Shown here: in pieces, positions 34,101 to 41,552 of the stretch
How positions within the stretch are numbered: the stretch's first letter is position 1
How the letters are laid out: every line of letters begins with the position of its first letter
Source: Muribaculaceae bacterium
Lineage (GTDB): Bacteria > Bacteroidota > Bacteroidia > Bacteroidales > Muribaculaceae
Assembly (NCBI GenBank): GCA_017624155.1
Contig: JAGANS010000003.1
Location: 1-51,549 of the forward strand
Length of the DNA stretch: 51,549 nt
Reading direction: 5' to 3'
Translations under genes and position numbers: made by a program
Notes under the pieces: model-generated
What the model was told of the DNA's origin: nothing
Databases searched by the model: none
Seen by the model: only the letters and a program-made list of their open reading frames with translations

Positions 34101-37100
34101 ATGAACCGAAAATTACTCACAATTCTTGCAGCCGCAACCCTCGCGGGGCTGTCGGCCATGGCCTATACCATCGACTGGGCCAAGATTCGTTATTGGAGCG
34201 GCGAAGGCGACAACCGAGCCGCGCTCGTAGTGCAATTAGATGTCCCCGAATCCGAAAATCCCGGAGCTATCGTATGGGGCTATCGCTGGAAAGACGGGGA
34301 AAAGCCCACCGGCGAGGACATGCTGCGCGCAGTTGCCGCCGCCTCACCCGACCTCGTCGCCCTCACCCAGTATACCGGCGACATGGGCAATACGATGTGC
34401 GGAATCGGATATGCAGCCGATGCGGCCGCAATGCTCGACAAGATCGAATACAACCTCGACGAGGCCACAGAGCACGCCTATCCCAACACGGGCGCTAATA
34501 TCTCGTTCGGCTTCTTTGAACCCAACACTACCATGCACCAGACATCGGCGCCCGGCAACGAAACTCTCAATCTGATATACGCTTCACTCGAGGATGCGGC
34601 CAAGATACATATAATCGAACATCCTCTCAATGCCGATGCTTTCGGCTATGCCTGCTACGACTACGACTGGTGGCAGATGTCTTCGGCCAAGAACTGCTAT
34701 TGGAACGCCGGCTGGTATAAGGGGTACTGGAGCTACTGGGTAGGAAATGCCAGCCTCGACGACCTCAGCTACTCAGGTCTCGGAATGAGTTCCACCGATC
34801 TTGCCGACGGCGATGTTCATGCGTGGAAATACAATAATATCGATGGATCCACCGGCGCCACATCGGGCTGGCTGGCTCCAAACTATGACCACTTCGCTGA
34901 CATAGATATCGAAGTGTCTGAGCCACTCAAGAACGCTCTCGGCCACGGCAACTCCATGGCAACTCTGACTCTGCACTGGGGCGATGAAGTGGCGCTTGAC
35001 AACCTCACAGAAGGTGTACGATTTGGTAATGAAGCTACAGCCGGCGATGTCATCGCCACGGCTCTGCGTGAAGATCCGCGCTTCTATGCCCTCAAAAATG
35101 CCCAAGGAGTATATGTGGCGTTCGGCTTTGATACCAATGGCGACAACTCAGCCGCCGTAAGCATTACCGGCACCTCTCTCGATCTCGTTGACGGCGTTGC
35201 CGTTGCCGACGGTGAATATGCCGATGCAACAGCCTCAAGCGCATACGACCATTGGAACATCTCGGATGAGAATAATTGTTGGAAGGTATTTGTCAACGAC
35301 GCCCTCGCCGACTTCACCACCACGGTAAGCAATAGTGATGTCGTCAGCCTCGAATACCTGGCAACCGAAGCAACCACTCCCGCCGAGAAGACATACACTT
35401 TCTATCTGCGCCCCGCCGACCGGATAGGTATATGGCTGCCTGAAGAGGTCATCATCAATACAGCTGACGGAAAGAGCGTAACTGTACCCGCTATTGCAAC
35501 CATTGCCAATGAAAAGGCAAATCTTTATGGAGCTTATCTTGGCATAGACGTCTTTATGGAAGACGGCATCAAAACGTCTGATGCCTACCGGGCCTCTTTC
35601 TCATATCGCGACACCGATAAAATGTCCTGTACTATAAATGTCAGCACACCAGCCAATGCAATCCTGCGGCCCTACTTAAATATCAGAAAAGACTGGGGTA
35701 CTGGAAAAGCCGAAGTTAAAAGAGTTTATCCCGACACCGACACAAAGGTCAGCACCATCGTGGCAAAGCCTCTCACAGGAATAAGCCTTGACGGCATAGA
35801 ACCCGGCGGCGTAATCGAGGTTGACAATATGGGCGTTTATATTCTCAAGCCTGTATACGAACCCGCAGACGCCGACTTCACAGGTTACAACGCGACTTTT
35901 GCCAACGAAGAAATCGCAACTCTATACAAAAGCGTGAACTCGGTAGTGGCTCATGCCGCCGGCGAGACTACATTGACAATCTCAAGCACCGACGGCTCCA
36001 TTTCCTCAACCTACACTGTCCGTGTAAAAGATGTCGACCCGGGCAACCGGCCCGAAAACTTCACCGACGGCATGGTTTGGCTCAACGAGGAGTGGTTTGG
36101 CCACACAAGCGGCTCGCTCAACTATATCGATGCCAACGGCGACCTGTATACACGCGCCTATGGTAACCAGAACGGCAATATGGCCTTTGGCGCCACATCG
36201 CAGTATGGTACTGTCTATGCCGGCAAATATATCATAATATCAAAGCAGCCATGGGACGGCGGTGATACACGCCCTCTCCGTAGCGGCGGCCGTGTGGTGG
36301 TATTTGACGCCGAAACATTCGAGCACCTCGGAGCCATCGATGAGATCGGCGGCGACGGACGCTCCTGTGTGGGTGTATCGCCCTCCAAGGTATATCTCGG
36401 CACCTCCAAAGGAATTCGCGTGATGAACCTCGACGACATCACCGTCGCCGATGCCGACATAACAGGCATAGCAATGGGTCGCAGTGGTCAGATAGGCAAC
36501 ATGGTCAAGGCCGGCAAATATGTATTTGCCACAAACATAGGCACAGGCCTTTCAATCATCGACACTACCGACGACTCTTTTGTGAAGACAATCCCGGCGA
36601 CGGGTATCCAGGGTGTAGTCCAAAGTGCCGACGGCCGCGTATGGATCGCCTGCTCCAATACTCTCACCCCCGTAGATCCCGTGACCCTCGAAACAGGCAC
36701 TACCTACAACATCCCGGGTTCTATTACCTGCAGCACCTATTCATGGCGCTCGGTGAATATCCTTGCCGCGCACAATTCCAATACCCTGATATGGGGTACC
36801 GGAACATTCTACCGCTGGAATCTTGACGAAGTAGAGGACCCGTCGACACTCTCACCTGTATACACCCACACAGCCAAGGTCGACAATGTGAATTACGGCA
36901 ACGGCTATGGTGCACCCGGCTATGACGAGGCAACAGACACCTATATGTATGCGACTCAACCCGGATTTGGCGCCGCGGCACTGCAAAACTGGTACCACTT
37001 TGTAAATGCCTCGACAGGCGAGATGAAGGCTCGTATCCATCTGCCTGAATACTGGTGGTTCCCCGCCATGCCTATTAATCCCGACAAGCATGCTCCCGAG

Positions 37101-37571
37101 ATTCTAATGGAGGACATCACACTCGATGTCGGCCAGGAAGCCGCCGAATATGATCTCAGCGAACTTGTGAATGATGCCGACAACCACAACTGCAACATCA
37201 GCGTTTCGCTCGTTGCAGAGCCGGCCGCAGCAGCCGAGGAAGATGTCAATCTTCCTGTAGCCGAAACATCTATTGAAGGCAACAGACTCACCGTCACACC
37301 AAACAAGGTAGGCGAACACAGCTTCACATTAATGGCCGAATCCAACGGACGTACCACTACAAAGACCATCAATGTAACCGTCAAAGACTTGTCGGGCATA
37401 AGCTCGGCAGAAACCGTTGCCACAGGCATCTGCAAGGTTTACGACACCGCCGGCATAGAGGTGGCTACCTTCCGCGGCACAGCTGCCGAAGCCGATACTC
37501 TCGGATTGCCGGCCGGTATATATCTTGTCACAACCCCTGACGGCTCAACTACCAAAGTAGTCATCAAATAA
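34101..37571 (+). CDS. 1156-residue multidomain protein: two transcobalamin-like units, Ig, BtuG-like propeller, T9SS tail
   Basis: Signal peptide 1-21 (ATLAGLSAMA). Two related N-terminal units follow. Unit 1 (about 27-245) has GEDMLRAVAAASPDLVAL, GIGYAAD, YWSYWVGNASL and LADGDVHAWKY. Unit 2 (about 285-420) has AGDVIATALREDPRFYAL, VAFGFDTNGDN and NCWKVFVNDAL. The W..VN/GD..W.Y pattern resembles DUF4430 (transcobalamin-like, C-terminal). Next are a BIG2-like Ig domain (about 555-643), a beta-propeller (about 655-990) that resembles the following gene (GMVWLNEEWFGHTSGSLNY against GIFIVNEDWYGHQNSTVNY), a cadherin-like domain (about 997-1095) and a C-terminal T9SS sorting-type domain (KVYDTAGIEVATF... 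LPAGIYLVTT). It is third after the receptor, with 3 nt to the gene before and 1 nt overlap with the next. Confidence 0.7.
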   Translation: MNRKLLTILAAATLAGLSAMAYTIDWAKIRYWSGEGDNRAALVVQLDVPESENPGAIVWGYRWKDGEKPTGEDMLRAVAAASPDLVALTQYTGDMGNTMCGIGYAADAAAMLDKIEYNLDEATEHAYPNTGANISFGFFEPNTTMHQTSAPGNETLNLIYASLEDAAKIHIIEHPLNADAFGYACYDYDWWQMSSAKNCYWNAGWYKGYWSYWVGNASLDDLSYSGLGMSSTDLADGDVHAWKYNNIDGSTGATSGWLAPNYDHFADIDIEVSEPLKNALGHGNSMATLTLHWGDEVALDNLTEGVRFGNEATAGDVIATALREDPRFYALKNAQGVYVAFGFDTNGDNSAAVSITGTSLDLVDGVAVADGEYADATASSAYDHWNISDENNCWKVFVNDALADFTTTVSNSDVVSLEYLATEATTPAEKTYTFYLRPADRIGIWLPEEVIINTADGKSVTVPAIATIANEKANLYGAYLGIDVFMEDGIKTSDAYRASFSYRDTDKMSCTINVSTPANAILRPYLNIRKDWGTGKAEVKRVYPDTDTKVSTIVAKPLTGISLDGIEPGGVIEVDNMGVYILKPVYEPADADFTGYNATFANEEIATLYKSVNSVVAHAAGETTLTISSTDGSISSTYTVRVKDVDPGNRPENFTDGMVWLNEEWFGHTSGSLNYIDANGDLYTRAYGNQNGNMAFGATSQYGTVYAGKYIIISKQPWDGGDTRPLRSGGRVVVFDAETFEHLGAIDEIGGDGRSCVGVSPSKVYLGTSKGIRVMNLDDITVADADITGIAMGRSGQIGNMVKAGKYVFATNIGTGLSIIDTTDDSFVKTIPATGIQGVVQSADGRVWIACSNTLTPVDPVTLETGTTYNIPGSITCSTYSWRSVNILAAHNSNTLIWGTGTFYRWNLDEVEDPSTLSPVYTHTAKVDNVNYGNGYGAPGYDEATDTYMYATQPGFGAAALQNWYHFVNASTGEMKARIHLPEYWWFPAMPINPDKHAPEILMEDITLDVGQEAAEYDLSELVNDADNHNCNISVSLVAEPAAAAEEDVNLPVAETSIEGNRLTVTPNKVGEHSFTLMAESNGRTTTKTINVTVKDLSGISSAETVATGICKVYDTAGIEVATFRGTAAEADTLGLPAGIYLVTTPDGSTTKVVIK

Positions 37572-38953
37572 TGAAAGCAACTCTTTTCATCTGTTCGATT
37601 CTTCTGTCGGGAGCGACTCTTGTCGCTTCCACAGGAGATATCGACTACTCGCAGGGCATATTTATAGTCAATGAGGACTGGTATGGCCATCAGAACAGTA
37701 CGGTCAACTATCTGCTGCCCGACGACCCCTCTGGCGAGTACTGGCACTATCGCGTAATTCAGGCGGAGAATCCGGGTAAGGAATTGGGATGTACCAACCA
37801 ATACGGCGCAATATGGAACGGCCGGTTCTACTTCATAGCCAAGCAGGCCAAGGACCCGGGTGCCGACATTAAAGGTGGCCGCATAACAGTGGCTGATGCA
37901 TCCACAATGAAGATTCTGCACCAGTCGGAACTTATCGACCCGTCCGGCAACAAATGCGACGGGCGCGGTTTCATAGGCGTGGACGAGCACAAAGGCTACA
38001 TATCCACTTCCAACGGTGTGTGGATCCTCGATCTCGACACATACCAGGTGAAAGGGCAGATCGAAAGCACCGCCAATCCGGATGCCGGGAATCTGTACAA
38101 GGGCCAGTGCGGCTCGATGGTCGAGAGTGGCGGTCGCATCTTCGTGGCTCACCAGAGCCTCGGTGTGCTCGTAATTGACCCTGCAACCGACTCCGTCACA
38201 GCAACCATCGGCATGGACTGCGTCAACGAAACTGCAGGTGTCGGTTCGGTTGTTCGCGTCAGGGACGGCTCGGTATGGGCCAGCGTGGCCCGCAATACCT
38301 CGGGACAGGGCCAGACAATGCCATGCCTCATAAGAATTGATCCGTCCACGCTTACTACCGAGACAATCGATATCCCTGACGGAATGTATGCGCCCTCAAA
38401 CTCATGGTATGCCTGGACGCCCGACTCGTTCTGCGCCTCATCGGTATCTGACTGCCTGTACTGGAGCGGAAGCGCCAACACATGGTTTTCAGGACAGAAC
38501 ATCTATCGCTTCGACACCGGGAACCGGCATATGGAACGCATCATCGACTTATCTGCCGACGGTGAGAACTGGAAGCTCTATGGTTGCTCTATGCGCGTGC
38601 ATCCCGTCACTGACGAGATATACATGTCGCTCTATCACGATTTCAGTGATCCAAGCTATATCACACGCCGCTATACACCCTCTGGCGAGAAAATCCGCGA
38701 CTACGAGATGATAAGCAACTACTGGTTTCCGTCAATCCCGGTATTCCCCGGACGCAGAGCCGAGAGCATATCCGACGCAGCGACCGACAAGCCCATACGC
38801 GTATGGACCGAACCAGGGGCTATCCATGTAGAAGGCTCGGATACATTCGAGGTTTATGACACGTCGGGACGGCTGTGCTCCCCCGCCCGACTCGCGCCCG
38901 GGATATACATCGTCGTTACGCCTCACAGCTCGCACAAAGTGTCTGTGAAATAA
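37571..38953 (+). CDS. DUF5074-like beta-propeller with T9SS-type tail
   Basis: The 460-residue protein has a signal peptide (1-20, SGATLVAS) and no lipobox Cys. Residues about 25-395 form a propeller like that of BtuG and of the large upstream protein (GIFIVNEDWYGHQNSTVNY, NQYGAIWNGRFYFIAKQAKDPGA, GRGFIGVDEHKGYISTSNGV). The last 45 or so residues (FEVYDTSGRLCSPARLAPGIYIVVTP... KVSVK) look like a type A T9SS sorting domain. It is the final gene of the riboswitch operon: its ATG overlaps the preceding stop by 1 nt (TAATG) and a strong terminator follows 20 nt after its stop. Cobamide binding is inferred from the operon and the shared fold. Confidence 0.75.
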   Translation: MKATLFICSILLSGATLVASTGDIDYSQGIFIVNEDWYGHQNSTVNYLLPDDPSGEYWHYRVIQAENPGKELGCTNQYGAIWNGRFYFIAKQAKDPGADIKGGRITVADASTMKILHQSELIDPSGNKCDGRGFIGVDEHKGYISTSNGVWILDLDTYQVKGQIESTANPDAGNLYKGQCGSMVESGGRIFVAHQSLGVLVIDPATDSVTATIGMDCVNETAGVGSVVRVRDGSVWASVARNTSGQGQTMPCLIRIDPSTLTTETIDIPDGMYAPSNSWYAWTPDSFCASSVSDCLYWSGSANTWFSGQNIYRFDTGNRHMERIIDLSADGENWKLYGCSMRVHPVTDEIYMSLYHDFSDPSYITRRYTPSGEKIRDYEMISNYWFPSIPVFPGRRAESISDAATDKPIRVWTEPGAIHVEGSDTFEVYDTSGRLCSPARLAPGIYIVVTPHSSHKVSVK

Positions 38954-38973
38954 TCCACTCATAGTTTTTTATG

Positions 38974-39010
38974 ATAGCGCGGCCTGTTTTTCGGGCCGCG
39001 CTATTTTTTT
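38974..39010 (+). terminator. Terminator of the cobalamin operon
   Basis: ATAGCGCGGCC (38974-38984) and GGCCGCGCTAT (38994-39004) form an 11-bp perfect stem around a 9-nt loop, followed by seven T. The T tract is directly joined to a sigma-54-like promoter. Confidence 0.9.
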
Positions 39011-39025
39011 GGCATGGTATTTGCA
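39009..39025 (+). promoter_or_regulatory. Putative sigma-54 (-24/-12) promoter of the VWA gene
   Basis: TTGGCATGGTATTTGCA has GG at 39011-39012 and GC at 39023-39024, exactly 10 nt apart, and matches YTGGCACGRNNNTTGCW at all but one defined position. The expected start is near 39036, 28 nt before the ATG at 39064. No TAnnTTTG box is present here. Confidence 0.6.
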
Positions 39026-39063
39026 CTGAGGTATATGAATATCAATCTCTAAAACTCTATACT

Positions 39064-39705
39064 ATGGCAAAGAAATTCTTCAATCTCATTATTCTTGACA
39101 AAAGCGGCTCTATGATGAGCATCCGCGACGCAGCCATTGCCGGCGTGAACGAGACCATCGGCACCATCCGCCGCGTGAAGCGCGAAACGGGCTGCGAGCA
39201 AGAGGTAAGCATCCTGCCCTTCTGCGGCTGCTCGACCGACTATATGCTTGAAAACGCTGAGGTAGATTCTGCTCCCGTAATCACCACCGCAAATTATCAG
39301 CCATGCTGCTCCACTCCGCTGCTCGATGCCATCGGCAAGGGCTGCACCCGACTCAAGAAGCATATAGGCGACACCAAGGACTATGCTGTATCGGTGACTA
39401 TAATCACCGACGGCTACGAGAACGCATCGACCGAGTGGACCTATAAGTCGATAAAGGCACTTATCGAGAGTCTGAAGGCCGAGGGCTGGCTGTTTGCCTT
39501 CATCGGCGCCAACATCGATGTGGAGAAGATAAGCAAGGAAATGGCCATTGACAATGCCATGGCTTTCAGCGCCAGCGTCGAGGGCACAAAGGAGATGTTC
39601 GATAAGGAATGTTCGTCGCGCATGCGCTGGAGCCGGCGTATGGCCTCAGCACCCGGGTGCGCCAAAGCCGACGAAATCAACAAAGATTACTTCGAGGAAT
39701 GTTGA
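39064..39705 (+). CDS. Von Willebrand factor A-domain protein
   Basis: The 213-residue cytoplasmic protein consists of one VWA domain. The MIDAS motif is at the start (LIILDKSGSMMSIR, DxSGS) with a later Thr/Asp pair (CSTPLLDAIG and VTIITDGYENAS), so metal binding should be intact. There is no signal peptide; the open frame further upstream overlaps the preceding terminator. The Cys content is high near the centre (CEQEVSILPFCGCSTDY). The partner is unknown: such stand-alone VWA proteins often work with AAA ATPases or toxic-metal/tellurite stress proteins, neither of which is here. Its stop codon lies in an inverted repeat shared with rluD. Confidence 0.85.
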   Translation: MAKKFFNLIILDKSGSMMSIRDAAIAGVNETIGTIRRVKRETGCEQEVSILPFCGCSTDYMLENAEVDSAPVITTANYQPCCSTPLLDAIGKGCTRLKKHIGDTKDYAVSVTIITDGYENASTEWTYKSIKALIESLKAEGWLFAFIGANIDVEKISKEMAIDNAMAFSASVEGTKEMFDKECSSRMRWSRRMASAPGCAKADEINKDYFEEC

Positions 39706-39766
39706 ATTTTGAATGGTGAATTGCCAAAGAATGAATTCAACATTCAACCTTCACCATTCAACATTC
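39697..39766. repeat. GAATGTTGAA-type inverted repeat at the vWA-rluD convergence
   Basis: Arms TTGAATGGTGAA (39709-39720) and TTCACCATTCAA (39750-39761) are exactly complementary with 29 nt between. Further ATTCAACATTCAAC copies lie around them. The element carries the stop codons of both convergent genes and the last six codons of rluD. A similar GAATGTTGAAT repeat occurs at 51368-51407. Confidence 0.65.
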
Positions 39767-40850
39767 TTTTGCGCCAGCGCTCGATGAGAGTTGTCATATC
39801 GGCGGGGAGAGGGGCTGAGAAGTCCATCTCCTCGCCTGTATATGGATGGCGGAAACCGAGTGTACGGGCGTGCAAGGCCTGGCGCGGACACACGTCCATG
39901 CAGTTTTTCACGAAAGCCTTGTAGGCTGCCGACGGCACTCCGCGCAGCACCTGATCGCCGCCATAGCGGGCATCGTTGAACAGCGGATGGCCGATATGCT
40001 TCATGTGCACGCGGATCTGATGCGTGCGGCCGGTTTCGAGCACACATTTCACCACGCTGACGTGGCCAAGCGGTTCTATCGTCGTATAGTGGGTCACGGC
40101 ATGCTTGCCCTGACTGCCGTCGGGGAATACAGCCATCTGCAGACGGTCGCGCAGAGAGCGGCCTATGTTGCCCTCGATACGTCCGGCAGGCGGGTCGGGG
40201 CGTCCCCATACCACGGCCACATATTCGCGACGGGTGGTTTTGTTGAAGAACTGACGGCCGAGGTCGGTCTTGGCATCGGGAGTCTTGGCCACCACAAGCA
40301 ATCCGGAGGTGTCCTTGTCGATGCGGTGTACGAGCCCCATGCGGGGGTCTTTCACGTCATAGTCGGGATTGTCCTTGAAATGCCAGGCGAGGGCGTTGAC
40401 GAGTGTGCCGGAATAGTTGCCGTGGCCGGGGTGTACCACTAGGCCGGCCGGCTTGTTAACCACCAGCACGTGATCGTCCTCATATACGATGTCGAGGGGG
40501 ATGTTCTCGGCTATGACCTCGAAATCGTAGCGCGGACGGTCCATCACCACCTGCACCACGTCGAGCGGCTTCACGCGATAGTTGCTCTTGACAGGCTTGC
40601 CGTTGACGATTATGCAGCCTGCCTCGGCAGCCTGTTGCACGCGGTTGCGCGATGACTTCTGCAGGCGCTCGACAAGGAATTTGTCGACACGCAGCAGAGC
40701 CTGCCCCTTGTCGGCCACGAAGCGGAAGTGCTCGTAGAGCTGCCGCTCGTCATCGCCGTCGATAATCACGACAGGCGAGGATGAGGCGGATATGTCGCCG
40801 CCGTCGTCAAGATCAGGATCGAGAAAATCTTCGCTGTCCTCTGCCATCAT
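39744..40850 (-). CDS. rluD: RluD-type 23S rRNA pseudouridine synthase
   Basis: The 368-residue protein has an S4 RNA-binding domain (about 55-110, LRVDKFLVERLQKSSRNRVQ). The RluA/RluD catalytic domain follows, with GLVHRIDKDTSGLLVVAKT containing the catalytic Asp, and KCVLETGRTHQIRVHMKHIGHPLFND. It modifies uridines in 23S rRNA in the cytoplasm; D-family assignment rests on the S4 domain. An acidic N-terminal extension of about 50 residues precedes S4. The last residues, MLNGEG, are encoded by an inverted repeat that also carries the stop. The start overlaps the PASTA gene stop by 4 nt, so the two are coupled. Confidence 0.93.
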   Translation of the reverse strand: MMAEDSEDFLDPDLDDGGDISASSSPVVIIDGDDERQLYEHFRFVADKGQALLRVDKFLVERLQKSSRNRVQQAAEAGCIIVNGKPVKSNYRVKPLDVVQVVMDRPRYDFEVIAENIPLDIVYEDDHVLVVNKPAGLVVHPGHGNYSGTLVNALAWHFKDNPDYDVKDPRMGLVHRIDKDTSGLLVVAKTPDAKTDLGRQFFNKTTRREYVAVVWGRPDPPAGRIEGNIGRSLRDRLQMAVFPDGSQGKHAVTHYTTIEPLGHVSVVKCVLETGRTHQIRVHMKHIGHPLFNDARYGGDQVLRGVPSAAYKAFVKNCMDVCPRQALHARTLGFRHPYTGEEMDFSAPLPADMTTLIERWRKRMLNGEG

Positions 40851-41503
40851 TCTTCTTCGGGATCGTAAGAGGATTGTCCGGCAAGATCGTCAAACACGGC
40901 CTCTTCGGCAGATACGGAATCGGTCGGCTCCTCGGGAGCCACGTATGTGCCGACCTCGAGCACGACAGATGCGTTGACGGGGATCATGGAGCCAACGCCG
41001 AGGGGACGGCCGTCGGCATGTGCGCTCTCCACCAGGTCGGGATACTGCGACGGCACGTTGACAAAGCGGATGCCGGTAATGCCGAGGGCATTGAGATACG
41101 ACACCGCCTGACGCACAGATACGCCGGTGATCGGCATTGACAGAGTAACGTGCTTGGGTGAGAAGGCCGTCACGGTGACGTAGACACTGCGGCCGCGCTT
41201 CACCTGCGAGCCGGCCTTTGGCCACGACTCAACAACGGTGCCGGCCGGAATTGTGGTGTCGTAGATCGAATCGGATATTTCTATGCCGAGATCGGCGGCG
41301 TCGAGGGTGGCCCGGGCCTGGGCATAGGTCATGTCTTTGATCTCGGGCACGGTGGAATCGTCGCCGTGGTGTGTCCATATATTGAGGAAAAGCAACAGCA
41401 GCCACACCAGCAGCAGAGCAGTGAAGGCCACTGCTATAAGGGCTGCCCAGAAGGGGTGGTTGCGGCGGAAAGCCTGTATCTTTTGAATGACGGGTGTACT
41501 CAT
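40847..41503 (-). CDS. Membrane-anchored PASTA-domain protein
   Basis: The 218-residue protein has a short cytoplasmic start, one transmembrane helix (about 20-42, ALIAVAFTALLLVWLLLLFL) and a periplasmic part with PASTA repeats: VPEIKDMTYAQARATLDAADLGIEI, then VTLSMPITGVSVRQAVSYLNALGI. Each has the usual alpha-turn of the family. The C-terminus is acidic. PASTA domains bind muropeptides or beta-lactams in other proteins. In Bacteroidetes this protein commonly precedes rluD, and it does here with a 4-nt overlap. A -7 element lies 17 nt upstream of its start. There is no kinase or transpeptidase domain. Confidence 0.88.
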   Translation of the reverse strand: MSTPVIQKIQAFRRNHPFWAALIAVAFTALLLVWLLLLFLNIWTHHGDDSTVPEIKDMTYAQARATLDAADLGIEISDSIYDTTIPAGTVVESWPKAGSQVKRGRSVYVTVTAFSPKHVTLSMPITGVSVRQAVSYLNALGITGIRFVNVPSQYPDLVESAHADGRPLGVGSMIPVNASVVLEVGTYVAPEEPTDSVSAEEAVFDDLAGQSSYDPEEE

Positions 41504-41520
41504 TGTCTTAAAATTATAGG

Positions 41521-41528
41521 CAAAGGTA
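41521..41528 (-). promoter_or_regulatory. Putative -7 element for the PASTA-rluD pair
   Basis: On the minus strand the site reads TACCTTTG (41528-41521), an exact TAnnTTTG, 17 nt before the ATG at 41503. The -33 region has no clear TTTG. Confidence 0.55.
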
Positions 41529-41552
41529 GCTAAAATATCCGAAAGAGCGACG

